Positions 35,671-44,990 are shown, counted from the first letter of the stretch. The stretch is 64,000 bases of DNA from Bacillus proteolyticus (GCF_001884065.1 NZ_MACH01000003.1:1-64000); one strand, 5' to 3'. A program made the numbers and translations. Notes: generated from the letters alone by a model not told the origin.

Positions 35671-37473
35671 ATGAGAAATATTTTATATTTTACAAAGCGG
35701 TTATACTCTTTTACTGGAAGCATTCTCATTGTTAATCTCATGGGAATGGTATTGGTCAGTCTTGTAGAAGGAATCGGCATTTTATTATTAATTCCTATGA
35801 TGAGTATTAGCGGTATTGCGAAGATGAATGAACAGACAAGTCCTCTTTCAGGGGTTCTTGGATTCCTAGGTGAGATTCCAACTACTTTAGGATTACCACT
35901 TGTATTAGGAATATATATTATATTGGTCGTGGGACAAGCGCTTTTGCAAAGGAATATAACAGTTCGTAATGCGAAAATCCAGATACGTTTTATTAATCAT
36001 TTGAGATTGGAAACTTATCGTGGATTGTTGCAGGCCAACTGGAGTTTCTTTGTGAAAAAGAGAAAATCAGATCTTATCAATTCTTTGACAACGGAATTAG
36101 GGCGTGTTAGCGCAGGCACTAATTTATTTTTACAGTTGCTCACTTCTTTAATGTTTACATTTATACAGATTGGTTTCGCTTTTTGGTTAGCGGCAGATAT
36201 AACAATTTTTGTACTATGTTGCGCTGTGGTACTTGCCTTTCTTTCACGACGATTTATTAAAAAATCAAAAAGATTAGGTGGTCGAACCTCAGAGAATTCA
36301 AAAGCGTATCTTGCAGGTATAACTGATCATTTTAATGGAATTAAGGATATTAAGAGCAATACACTAGAACGATCTCGATATATGTGGTTACGTAATTGGG
36401 CAGAAGATGTGGAACGTGAACAGTTTGCATATATTAAGGTGAGAAATAATTCTCAACTCTTTTATAAAATTGCATCAGCTGTTTTCATTGCTATTCTTAT
36501 CTTTCTATCTGTTAAGCTGTTTCAGACGAAAACGGAGCAATTATTATTAATTATTCTTATATTTTCTCGTTTGTGGCCACGATTTGCAGGTATACAATCA
36601 AACATGGAACAAATTGCAGCGAATCTTCCCGCTTTTAAAGATTTGCTGCAATTACAGGAAGAGTGTAAGAAAAGTATAGAATTGCAAGATATAGAGCAGG
36701 ATTATGATTGTATAAATCCTATGCAGATAGAACAATCTATTGAGTGTCAAAATATCTCTTTCCGCTACAATAAAGAAAATGCTGTGTACTCACTTAAAGA
36801 TATTAATTTACGTATTCCTGCAAATTGTATGACAGCTATCTCAGGGCGTTCCGGTGCTGGAAAGAGTACATTAATTGATATCATAATGGGACTTATGCAG
36901 CCGGAGAGCGGTCAGTTATTAATAGATAACAAACTGTTGACAAGTAAGGACCTATTATCATTGAGGAAATCTATTAGCTATGTTTCTCAAGATCCATTTC
37001 TATTCAATGCTAGTATAAGAGACAATTTGAGAATGGTTGAACCAAATGCAAGTGAGGAGCAGCTTTGGGAAGCTTTGAAATTTTCTGCTTCCGCTGAGTT
37101 TGTTAGCAGGCTCTCGCAAGGATTGGATACACTGATTGGCGATAGGGGAGTCAAACTTTCAGGGGGAGAACGACAACGTCTTGTTCTGGCTAGAGCGATA
37201 CTTCGAAAGCCTTCTATTTTAGTGTTAGATGAGGCAACAAGTGCGTTAGATGCTGAAAATGAAGCGAAAATACAAGAAGCATTGGAAAGATTAAAAGGGA
37301 GCATGACAATTATTGTCATTGCACATAGACTATCTACTATACGTAAAGCTGACCAAGTAATTGTAATGGATCAAGGACAAATTATTCAACACGGTAGTTT
37401 CGCACAACTGGCAAAAGATGAAAGTGGTTTATTTAGTAGTCTACTTGGACAACAGGCTAAGGTGAACATTTAA
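35671..37473 (+). CDS. Lasso peptide ABC exporter
   Basis: A 600-residue half-transporter with a membrane domain of about six helices (about 12-300) fused to an ATPase. Walker A is GRSGAGKST at 392-400, the signature LSGGERQR starts at 496, and Walker B ILVLDEATSALD starts at 516. No N-terminal C39 peptidase is present, so it exports the already matured peptide and probably also gives self-protection. Last gene of the cluster. AAGGAGAAGTGAAA precedes the ATG. Confidence 0.94.
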   Translation: MRNILYFTKRLYSFTGSILIVNLMGMVLVSLVEGIGILLLIPMMSISGIAKMNEQTSPLSGVLGFLGEIPTTLGLPLVLGIYIILVVGQALLQRNITVRNAKIQIRFINHLRLETYRGLLQANWSFFVKKRKSDLINSLTTELGRVSAGTNLFLQLLTSLMFTFIQIGFAFWLAADITIFVLCCAVVLAFLSRRFIKKSKRLGGRTSENSKAYLAGITDHFNGIKDIKSNTLERSRYMWLRNWAEDVEREQFAYIKVRNNSQLFYKIASAVFIAILIFLSVKLFQTKTEQLLLIILIFSRLWPRFAGIQSNMEQIAANLPAFKDLLQLQEECKKSIELQDIEQDYDCINPMQIEQSIECQNISFRYNKENAVYSLKDINLRIPANCMTAISGRSGAGKSTLIDIIMGLMQPESGQLLIDNKLLTSKDLLSLRKSISYVSQDPFLFNASIRDNLRMVEPNASEEQLWEALKFSASAEFVSRLSQGLDTLIGDRGVKLSGGERQRLVLARAILRKPSILVLDEATSALDAENEAKIQEALERLKGSMTIIVIAHRLSTIRKADQVIVMDQGQIIQHGSFAQLAKDESGLFSSLLGQQAKVNI

Positions 37474-38450
37474 ATATGACTAGTCACAATTATTTTTTAT
37501 AAATTTAAGGAATACACTGCCTTTATTTCTTTCGGGCCGGTAACACAATTTGATTATTTATGGTTCGGGGGATAATTGGTATTTGTGTACTGGTCTTTTT
37601 ATGGAAATATGAGCTTAATTTAATTGTGTGACCAGTAAAAAAATTAGAAATACTTTTTGTGGCTTATTAATATACCATCTATATGCATATATAAATATCT
37701 GTGTTATAATTTAACATGGAACCTGATTTTATTTATACCATATAACAAAAAAGCAGCGAGACCCCTTGTCTTTAGGACTAGAGGTCTCGCTGCTTTTTGT
37801 ATATAAAGGTTTATTAGTGTAGTTGTGATAATATATTTTGAGGCACCTTGTAGACATTTTTATGGTCAGTGATTAATGAGAGGTAGTGCATAATGAATTG
37901 TTGGTATTTTGAATTGCTACTAATTTTATATAAGTAATTAAGAAGAGAAACGATTTGAGGAGATGAAAGAGAGATAGTGAAGAATATTATATAAGTATTT
38001 CTTTTTATTTCATTTGAGTTTTTCTCTCAAATACTCCGGAATGCCTTATTTAACAGATAAACAAGGAAAAGAAACAATTTCTCATTAGTTATACTTTATT
38101 CTTATGTATTGTTAAATAGATTTAAAAGAATCCACATGTAATATTGGATATTTATGTAAAATATAAATGTATCTTTTGTGATGATATTTTATAGGATTTT
38201 TATTAAAGGCTAATCCACGAAGATTTATTTTTTATAAAGCATAGTGTTCTGGATTACGAATCTTAATTTCTAGATATGCTATTTAAGATAATATAAGAAA
38301 AATGAAGAAATTTGTAGAAATTTGTAGAAAATTAAGGGGATAATGGTAAAAAGGAGTAAATATTAAATTTTTCTTTCTTATTTTTGTCCTTTATAATGAG
38401 CTATGAATACGACATACGAGGGAAATAATGTATATTTCCTCTCCCTAACT
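37474..38450. other. Non-coding gap after the lasso cluster
   Basis: About 1 kb, AT-rich, without any frame I would call a gene. It contains the strong terminator at 37748-37798 and an ACTGGTC/GACCAGT inverted repeat at about 37590-37637. The rest shows nothing I recognise. Confidence 0.5.
37748..37798. terminator. Strong bidirectional terminator after the lasso cluster
   Basis: AAAAAGCAGCGAGACC pairs with GGTCTCGCTGCTTTTT, with further pairing of CT and AG near the loop. GC-rich stem with a T run on either strand. It lies about 275 bp after the exporter gene and insulates the cluster from fabZ. Confidence 0.92.
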
Positions 38451-38538
38451 TTGATATACACCTTTTTCCAACCTCCGTGTTAATTGCTATTATTTTGTTA
38501 TGCCGATTAGCGAAGGGAAAAGGGTGTATCTTTTTTGT
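38451..38538 (+). terminator. Long-armed terminator upstream of fabZ
   Basis: GATATACACCTTTTTCC near 38452 pairs imperfectly with GGGAAAAGGGTGTATC at about 38515-38531, followed by TTTTTT. The gene it once served is not present, so it may be a scar of the ancestral gene order upstream of fabZ. Confidence 0.5.
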
Positions 38539-38587
38539 ATGAATAGTCCTAATAGATATTTTGGGTAGAAAGCATTTCTTGTTTTTC

Positions 38588-38616
38588 GTGACAAAAACAA
38601 TGGAGAATGGGATAAT
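38588..38616 (+). promoter_or_regulatory. Sigma-A promoter of fabZ
   Basis: GTGACA at 38588-38593, 17-bp spacer, GATAAT at 38611-38616; five of six matches in each box. TTGGT and ACCAA at 38629-38644 form a small inverted repeat just past the predicted start. Confidence 0.7.
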
Positions 38617-38668
38617 AAGGACAGTACGTTGGTGGTATGACCAATTTGGTATATAAGGAGAGAATGAT

Positions 38669-39103
38669 ATGCTAGATATTCAACAGATTAAAGAAATTAT
38701 TCCACATCGTTATCCATTTCTACTAGTCGATCAAATTTTAGAAGTAGAAGAAGGAAAGCGTGCGGTTGGGATTAAAAATGTAACGGCAAATGAGGAATAC
38801 TTTAATGGACACTTTCCAGATTATCCTGTGATGCCAGGTGTTCTAATTGTAGAAGCATTAGCGCAGGTGGGTGCTGTTGCGGTACTAAAGAAGGAAGAAA
38901 ATCGCGGTCGCCTTGCATTCTTTGCTGGCATTGATAACTGCCGCTTCAAACGTCAAGTTCGCCCAGGTGATCAACTTCGCCTAGAAGTCGAAATGACACG
39001 TGTCCGTGGACCGATTGGAAAAGGAAAAGCAGTAGCAACTGTAAATGGTGAAATCGCTTGTGAAGCTGAAATCACATTTGCAATTGGTGATAAGAAAGAA
39101 TAA
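38669..39103 (+). CDS. fabZ: 3-hydroxyacyl-ACP dehydratase FabZ
   Basis: Dehydrates 3-hydroxyacyl-ACP to trans-2-enoyl-ACP in fatty acid elongation. It has 144 residues with a hot-dog fold. The active-site helix region reads [20 protein letters not shown], with catalytic His48 and Glu62. AAGGAGAGAATGAT precedes the ATG. Core housekeeping gene, which suggests the mbl-fabZ interval holds the accessory DNA. Own promoter and terminator. Confidence 0.97.
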   Translation: MLDIQQIKEIIPHRYPFLLVDQILEVEEGKRAVGIKNVTANEEYFNGHFPDYPVMPGVLIVEALAQVGAVAVLKKEENRGRLAFFAGIDNCRFKRQVRPGDQLRLEVEMTRVRGPIGKGKAVATVNGEIACEAEITFAIGDKKE

Positions 39104-39131
39104 AGATTTGTTAACATAACTTTACGTTGGA

Positions 39132-39168
39132 AGATGAATGAAGAGAGTATGGTCATTCATCTTTTTTA
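39132..39168 (+). terminator. Intrinsic terminator of fabZ
   Basis: AGATGAATGA pairs with TCATTCATCT and a T run follows directly. Confidence 0.9.
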
Positions 39169-39532
39169 TTGTTATTGAAGCGAATTATGAAGAAATGGAC
39201 GAAAGGTAAGAGGATTTGTCGATAGGTAAGTTCTCTTACTTTTAAACAAACGTTTGATTAAAAAAATTGGGGACTTTCGAAAAAAAGTTTATCAACTAAA
39301 GTCTGAAAAAGATATCGAAAGATTAAGAAAAAATAAAATAAAAATCAACAATGTTAATATTTTTATAAACAGGATAGTATAAATGCACAGATCAATCAAT
39401 GATATATTCACTAGTAATACTAATAATAACCATATATCGACAGTATATAGCAAATGAAAATCTATACATTAAAAACTGTGTCGAAATTCGTCAGATTCGG
39501 TAGTATAGTATTTGTCAATTTCTCCAACAATT

Positions 39533-39560
39533 TTCTCAACCATTCTTGCTATGCTAATAT
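39533..39560 (+). promoter_or_regulatory. Candidate promoter of polysaccharide operon 2
   Basis: TGCTAATAT at 39552-39560 is an extended -10, with TTCTCA 16 bp upstream as a weak -35. It gives a leader of about 135 bases. The 39169-39532 stretch upstream has no gene and is AT-rich. Confidence 0.4.
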
Positions 39561-39702
39561 AAGTTCTGTAATATATTAAATAGTTGTCTATCACTAAACA
39601 ACTTTAGGACTAGATAACAGATGTTTGTTGTAAGATTAAAATCCAACAATTTATTTTTTTTTAGAAGTTTTTATGACAAATTATTGAAAGCTGGAGGAAG
39701 GC

Positions 39703-40440
39703 ATGGAAGAAACAATAAGTTTGAAAGAGTTATTTTCTATTTTAAGGAAACGATTAGTTATGATCCTTGTAATTACGATTGGTGCAGCACTTGTAAGTGC
39801 GATCGTAAGTTTTTACTTTATAACGCCGATTTATCAGACTTCGACGCAAATTCTTGTTAATCAAAAGAAGCAAGAAGGTGTTTTTCAACCTGGTGAAGTA
39901 CAAACAAGTCTTCAATTAACAAATACATATAAAGTTATTGTGAAAAGCCCAGTTATTTTAGATCAAGTGAAAGAAAAGTTAAAGCTTAACATGTCAACTG
40001 GGGCTTTAAATAGCAAAATTAACGTCGCAAACGAGAAAGATTCACAAGTGATCGCTGTTACTGTACAAGATAAAGATGCAAAGCTAGCTCGTGATATCGC
40101 AAACACAACAGCGGAAGTATTCAAGAGTGAAATTGCAAAAATCATGAGTGTTGATAACGTAACAATCTTATCAAAAGCAGAAGTAACAGAAGGACAGTCA
40201 CCAATTAAACCAAATAAGATGCTGAACGTAGCAATTGCATTTGTTGTTGGATTAATGGCTTCTGTTGGAATTGCCTTCTTACTAGAGTACTTAGATAACA
40301 CGATGAAAAAAGAAGAAGATATTGAAAAACAACTTGGTATACCAGTTCTTGGCGTCGTTTCTCATATGGAGGAAGTTGGCACAAAGAGCGGTAGTTTATC
40401 AGCAACGAAGAGAGTAGGGGGTCATACAATTGGTTCTTAA
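39703..40440 (+). CDS. ywqC: Chain-length determinant / kinase modulator (YwqC-like, operon 2)
   Basis: Wzz-family membrane modulator of 245 residues, with helices at about 18-38 and 175-195 and an external domain between. The NPIKPNK-like proline segment (SPIKPNKMLN) precedes the second helix. The cytoplasmic tail (MEEVGTKSGSLSATKR) would activate the kinase encoded next, whose start overlaps its end by 11 bp. Paralogue of the gene at 4614. RBS GGAGGAAGGC. Confidence 0.94.
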   Translation: MEETISLKELFSILRKRLVMILVITIGAALVSAIVSFYFITPIYQTSTQILVNQKKQEGVFQPGEVQTSLQLTNTYKVIVKSPVILDQVKEKLKLNMSTGALNSKINVANEKDSQVIAVTVQDKDAKLARDIANTTAEVFKSEIAKIMSVDNVTILSKAEVTEGQSPIKPNKMLNVAIAFVVGLMASVGIAFLLEYLDNTMKKEEDIEKQLGIPVLGVVSHMEEVGTKSGSLSATKRVGGHTIGS

Positions 40441-41119
40441 GAAAAAAATATTACGTGCTCGCCGTCAGCTGATTGCATATGAACAACCAAAATCATCTGT
40501 GTCAGAGCAATACCGAAATATACGAACAAATATTGAATTTGCATCTGTTGATAAGAAGATTCGTTCTCTTATCGTAACATCTGCGAATCAAAGTGAAGGA
40601 AAGACAACAACGGCTGCTAATATTGCAATTGTTTTCGCACAACAAGGTAAGAAAGTATTACTTATCGATGCAGACTTACGTAAACCAGCATTACATCAAA
40701 TGATGCAAGTGGATAATATATTTGGCTTAACAAGTGTATTAACACGTAGTAATACACTAGAAACATGTGTGACACAAACGAAAATCGGTAATTTAACATT
40801 TTTACCATGTGGTCCAATCCCACCAAATCCAGCGGAATTACTGGGTGCAAGCTCGATGAAAGATTTACTTTCAGAAGCTTTTGGCACGTATGACCTTGTC
40901 ATTTTTGACACATCACCAATCTTACCAGTTACAGATGCACAAATTATGGCAAATCAATGTGATGCTTCTGTACTTGTTATTCGAAGTGGTGTAACAGAAA
41001 AAGAGGCGGCACTTAAAGCAAAACAATCATTAGATAGCGCAAAAGGTACATTACTTGGCGTTATCTTAAACGATAAAGAACAAAATGGATCCGAATATTA
41101 CTATTACGGTTCTAACTAA
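40430..41119 (+). CDS. ywqD: BY-type protein tyrosine kinase with tyrosine tail (YwqD/PtkA-like, operon 2)
   Basis: Autophosphorylating kinase of 229 residues. Walker A is SANQSEGKTT at 51-60, Walker A' is LLIDADLRKP at about 77-86, and Walker B is LVIFDTSP. The C-terminal tail EYYYYGSN supplies four tyrosines at 223-226, the usual autophosphorylation cluster. That tail is absent from the operon 1 kinase at 5302. Followed by its cognate phosphatase. TTG start overlapping the previous gene. Confidence 0.94.
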   Translation: MVLKKKILRARRQLIAYEQPKSSVSEQYRNIRTNIEFASVDKKIRSLIVTSANQSEGKTTTAANIAIVFAQQGKKVLLIDADLRKPALHQMMQVDNIFGLTSVLTRSNTLETCVTQTKIGNLTFLPCGPIPPNPAELLGASSMKDLLSEAFGTYDLVIFDTSPILPVTDAQIMANQCDASVLVIRSGVTEKEAALKAKQSLDSAKGTLLGVILNDKEQNGSEYYYYGSN

Positions 41120-41202
41120 ATACAAAAGAAGGAAAGGTGAACATTCATCTTTTCTTCTTATATTCAGTATGTGAAGAATACGTTGAGAGAGGATGAAATA
41201 GA

Positions 41203-41970
41203 ATGATTGATTTACATTGTCATATCTTGCCTAATGTCGATGATGGAGCACAATCAATCGAAGACAGCATTGCAATGGCAAAGGCAGCATGCGAAGAAGG
41301 AATTCATACAATCGTTGCTACTCCTCATCACCAAAATGGGGTTTATATGAATCTAGCAGAAAGCATTCTTCATCAGGTAAAGCAGTTAAATGAAAGATTA
41401 AAAGAAGAGGATATCAATTTAACCATTTTACCTGGTCAAGAAATCAGGTTGTACGGAGAGTTATTAGAAGACTATGATTCGGGGCGTATTGTTACATTGA
41501 ATCGTACGGATAAATATATATTAATTGAATTTCCAACAAACCATGTCCCGCGCTATGCAGAAAAAATGTTATATGAATTACGTGTGAAAGGGATCACGCC
41601 GGTTATTGTTCATCCAGAACGGAATATGGAAATTATTGAACGCCCCGATGTGTTGTATAAGCTCGTCAATCAAGGGGCACTAACACAAATTACCGCAGGA
41701 AGCGTCACAGGAAAGTTCGGAAAGAAAATCAAGAAGTTTTCATTGCAACTTATTGAGCATCATTTAACACATGTCATATCATCAGATGCTCATAACACAA
41801 CAACGCGCTCCTTTCACTTGCAAGCTGCGTATGAAACTGTAGAGAAAACATTTGGGAGTTCTACATTGTACGACTTCAAGGAAAATACATATGAACTAAT
41901 AAGTGGAAAAATGATTTATCGAGAAGAGCCCGAGAAAATAAGACAAAGAAAAATATTCGGTCTCTTTTAA
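41203..41970 (+). CDS. ywqE: PHP-family protein tyrosine phosphatase (YwqE/CpsB-like)
   Basis: Manganese-dependent phosphatase that removes phosphate from the kinase tail, cycling polymer assembly. It has 255 residues. Metal ligands are visible in MIDLHCHILPNVDDGA (His5, His7), VATPHH, VIVHPERN and SSDAHN. GAGAGGATGAAATAG lies before the ATG. Operon 1 has no equivalent gene. The second EAR begins just past its stop. Confidence 0.95.
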   Translation: MIDLHCHILPNVDDGAQSIEDSIAMAKAACEEGIHTIVATPHHQNGVYMNLAESILHQVKQLNERLKEEDINLTILPGQEIRLYGELLEDYDSGRIVTLNRTDKYILIEFPTNHVPRYAEKMLYELRVKGITPVIVHPERNMEIIERPDVLYKLVNQGALTQITAGSVTGKFGKKIKKFSLQLIEHHLTHVISSDAHNTTTRSFHLQAAYETVEKTFGSSTLYDFKENTYELISGKMIYREEPEKIRQRKIFGLF

Positions 41971-41984
41971 AGAGAAAACCACTT

Positions 41985-42129
41985 GGTGATGCCTCCTAAC
42001 CGTTATCAATGGGGGCACTCGGTCGTGCTGTGGGTAGAGTAAATTTCTACCTTAGACGCGTTTGTTGTCAAAAGCATGGTGTGAGGCTGGGTTAGATGCC
42101 CATAATTTATTTATGATAGAAACTCTACC
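41985..42129 (+). ncRNA. EAR element (eps-associated RNA), copy 2
   Basis: Aligns with copy 1 at 6094 across its whole length with base changes in stems. GGTAGAGT at 42033-42040 can pair locally with CTACC at 42048-42052 or distally with ACTCTACC at 42122-42129. The GGGTTAGATGCCC block at 42089-42101 is identical in both copies. It lies between the phosphatase gene and galU, at the head of the long biosynthetic part of operon 2. Function as a processive antiterminator is inferred from B. subtilis. Confidence 0.85.
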
Positions 42130-42169
42130 TATGGAGTTATAAATATGACTCTATAGGTAGGTTTTTTTA
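42125..42169 (+). terminator. Intrinsic terminator overlapping the end of EAR copy 2
   Basis: CTACCTATGGAGT at 42125-42137 pairs with ACTCTATAGGTAG at 42148-42160, 13 pairs with one wobble, followed by G and seven Ts. Its 5' arm shares CTACC with the distal arm of the EAR, so forming the EAR pairing would compete with the terminator. This blocks or gates entry into galU and the rest of operon 2. Confidence 0.85.
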
Positions 42170-42176
42170 TTATTAT

Positions 42177-42196
42177 TATATATATATATATATATA
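42177..42196. repeat. (TA)10 microsatellite upstream of galU copy 2
   Basis: Ten uninterrupted TA units lie between the terminator T run and the ribosome site TTTGGGGGT. Slippage could change the length of the leader but not the reading frame. Confidence 0.85.
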
Positions 42197-42213
42197 AATT
42201 TGGGGGTACTGAT

Positions 42214-43095
42214 TTGAAAAAAGTAAGGAAGGCAATTATTCCAGCTGCTGGACTGGGAACAAGATTTTTACCAGCGACGAAAGCGATGCCGAAAGAGATG
42301 TTACCTATCGTTGATAAACCGACGATTCAGTACATTGTAGAAGAAGCAATTGAATCTGGCATTGAAGATATTATTATTGTAACTGGAAAAGGAAAACGTG
42401 CAATTGAAGATCATTTTGATCATTCTTTTGAACTGGAACAAAACCTTTTAGAAAAAGGTAAATATGAAATGCTTGAAAAAGTACAAGCATCTTCAAAGAT
42501 TAATATTCATTACATAAGACAAAAAGAACCAAAAGGATTAGGTCACGCAGTATGGCGTGCTCGTAAATTTATTGGGAATGAGCCATTTGCAGTATTACTT
42601 GGTGATGATATCGTACAAGCTGATACGCCATGTTTACGTCAGTTGATGAATGAGTACGAGGCAACACATTCGTCTGTAATTGGTGTGCAAACAGTACCGG
42701 AAAATGAAACGCATCGTTATGGAATTATTGATCCAATCACGCAAAATGGTCGTCAATATCAGGTGCGCCGATTTGTTGAAAAACCAGCACAGGGAACAGC
42801 ACCATCTAATTTAGCAATTATGGGGCGTTACGTATTAACACCAGAAATCTTCATGTTCCTTGAAGACCAACAAACAGGTGCAGGTGGAGAAATTCAATTA
42901 ACAGATGCGATTCAACGTTTAAATGAAATTCAACATGTGTTTGCATATGATTTTGAAGGTACTAGATATGATGTTGGGGAAAAATTCGGATTTATTAAAA
43001 CAACGATTGAGATGGCACTTCAAAACGAAGAATTGAAATTAGACTTGATGAAGTATATAAAAGAACTTGTAAAAAAAGAAGAGGTACATTCATAA
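42214..43095 (+). CDS. galU: UTP-glucose-1-phosphate uridylyltransferase (copy 2)
   Basis: A 293-residue protein nearly identical to copy 1 at 3054, with the same N-terminal nucleotide loop [20 protein letters not shown] and LGDD metal site. Differences are scattered and mostly conservative, with the most change at the C-terminus ([16 protein letters not shown]). Supplies UDP-glucose, which the ugd, galE and epimerase genes of this operon use. TTG start with TTTGGGGGT upstream. Confidence 0.95.
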   Translation: MKKVRKAIIPAAGLGTRFLPATKAMPKEMLPIVDKPTIQYIVEEAIESGIEDIIIVTGKGKRAIEDHFDHSFELEQNLLEKGKYEMLEKVQASSKINIHYIRQKEPKGLGHAVWRARKFIGNEPFAVLLGDDIVQADTPCLRQLMNEYEATHSSVIGVQTVPENETHRYGIIDPITQNGRQYQVRRFVEKPAQGTAPSNLAIMGRYVLTPEIFMFLEDQQTGAGGEIQLTDAIQRLNEIQHVFAYDFEGTRYDVGEKFGFIKTTIEMALQNEELKLDLMKYIKELVKKEEVHS

Positions 43096-43155
43096 GAGAA
43101 TGTCCTTTTTTATTATCAATAAGATGCGAATTATATAAAGAAGGGAACAGGTATA

Positions 43156-44967
43156 TTGAGTTATCGAAAACGGCTCTCATTATTAATTTTATTAGATTCA
43201 TTTATTGTATTAACCGCCGTATATTTAAGTTATTGGTTCATACATCCGAACGTATTAAACAAAATCCCTGCGACAGTAATTATTAGCTCTATTACATTAT
43301 TGTGTAGTCATCATATTTTTGCGGCTATTTATAAGCTTTATAACAAGGCGTGGGAATATGCAAGTGTTGGAGAATTAATACAAATATTTAAAGCAATTAC
43401 ACTTTCTATTATTGTAACAGCAATTGTTCAACAAATTATAAATCATGATATTTATGTTCGAATTTTAGCAATCGCATGGATGTTACATTTATTATTAATT
43501 GGTGGTTCTCGCTTTGTATGGCGTATGTTTCGCGATACATATATTACGAAAGCTACAGATAAAAAACGAACATTGATTATCGGTGCTGGTTCAGCGGGAA
43601 CTATGGTAGTAAGACAATTGCAACATAATAAAGAAGCGGATCTATATCCAATTGCGTTTGTTGATGATGATAGAAATAAACAAAAATTGGAGATTTATAA
43701 TGTGCCGGTTGTTGGTACAACAAATCATATTCAAGAGATTGTGGAAGATAATGATATAGAGTATATCATTATTGCTATTCCATCTTTAAATAGAAATCAA
43801 ATAAACGAAATTTTTGAGAAGTGTACAAAAACGAAAGCAAAAACGCAAATTGTACCAATGCTTGAAGATCTTTTAGATGGCAAAGTTTCTGTTAATGAAT
43901 TTCGAGATGTACAAGTGGAAGATTTATTAGGTAGGGAGCCAATTCAATTAGATGACGCGGGCATCGGGGAAAAGATTGCAGGTAAAACGATTTTAGTAAC
44001 GGGTGCGGGCGGATCAATTGGATCAGAAATTTGTCGTCAAGTGATGAAGTATAATCCTGCAAAAATTGTTCTTTTAGGACATGGTGAAAATAGCATTTAT
44101 ACTATTGAAATGGAAATGCGAGTTACTTATAAAGATGCAGTGGAAATTACGACAGAAATTGCTGATATTCAAGATCGACATAAAATCTTTGAAATAATGA
44201 ACAAACATCAACCATATATCGTATATCATGCAGCTGCACATAAGCATGTACCTTTAATGGAACGTAATCCTGAAGAGGCTGTAAAAAATAATATTTTTGG
44301 TACGAAAAATGTTGCAGAAGCGGCTGATACATTTAAAGTAAATACGTTCGTAATGGTTTCTACAGATAAAGCGGTAAATCCGACGAATGTAATGGGAGCT
44401 ACAAAACGATTTGCGGAAATGATTGTCCAACATATGGCATCCATTAGTACTGGTACACGTTTTGTTGCAGTTAGATTCGGTAATGTTCTTGGAAGTAGAG
44501 GAAGTGTAATCCCATTATTCAAGAAACAAATTCAAAAAGGTGGACCTGTAACAGTTACTCACCCTGATATGATTCGTTACTTTATGACAATACCGGAAGC
44601 TTCAAGATTAGTTATTCAGGCTGGAACACTAGCTAGAGGTGGAGAATTGTTCGTACTAGATATGGGAGACCCAGTAAAGATTGTTGATTTAGCTAAAAAT
44701 TTAATTACTCTTTCAGGGTATTCAATTGAGGAAATTGGAATTGAATTTACTGGATTAAGACCAGGTGAAAAAATGTATGAAGAGCTATTAAATGAAGGTG
44801 AAATTCATCCGGAGCAAATATTCCCTAAGATTCATATAGGAAAAGCTGTTTTAATGGATCAAGAGGTTTTAAGACAGTTTATGAATGATTTTGAAGAAAT
44901 CAGTAAAGAGGAAATAAGAGAACGATTATTAGAAATTGCCAATAATAAAGTTAATTTTAAACATTAA
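43156..44967 (+). CDS. Membrane-anchored UDP-GlcNAc 4,6-dehydratase (CapD/PglF type, operon 2)
   Basis: A 603-residue paralogue of the gene at 6403, with four N-terminal membrane helices, GAGSAGTMVVRQL, TGAGGSIGSEICRQ and the catalytic STDKAVNPT. Strong similarity runs the whole length. It makes the 4-keto-6-deoxy sugar for the aminotransferase that follows 23 bp downstream. TTG start with AGAAGGGAACAGG upstream. Confidence 0.94.
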   Translation: MSYRKRLSLLILLDSFIVLTAVYLSYWFIHPNVLNKIPATVIISSITLLCSHHIFAAIYKLYNKAWEYASVGELIQIFKAITLSIIVTAIVQQIINHDIYVRILAIAWMLHLLLIGGSRFVWRMFRDTYITKATDKKRTLIIGAGSAGTMVVRQLQHNKEADLYPIAFVDDDRNKQKLEIYNVPVVGTTNHIQEIVEDNDIEYIIIAIPSLNRNQINEIFEKCTKTKAKTQIVPMLEDLLDGKVSVNEFRDVQVEDLLGREPIQLDDAGIGEKIAGKTILVTGAGGSIGSEICRQVMKYNPAKIVLLGHGENSIYTIEMEMRVTYKDAVEITTEIADIQDRHKIFEIMNKHQPYIVYHAAAHKHVPLMERNPEEAVKNNIFGTKNVAEAADTFKVNTFVMVSTDKAVNPTNVMGATKRFAEMIVQHMASISTGTRFVAVRFGNVLGSRGSVIPLFKKQIQKGGPVTVTHPDMIRYFMTIPEASRLVIQAGTLARGGELFVLDMGDPVKIVDLAKNLITLSGYSIEEIGIEFTGLRPGEKMYEELLNEGEIHPEQIFPKIHIGKAVLMDQEVLRQFMNDFEEISKEEIRERLLEIANNKVNFKH

Positions 44968-44990
44968 TTTAAGGGAAGGAAGTTTTTTAA

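Noticed and set aside
42177-42196. TA repeat as a phase-variation switch of galU reading frame
   Set aside because: It lies upstream of the start codon, so changes in length cannot shift the frame; only leader effects are possible.
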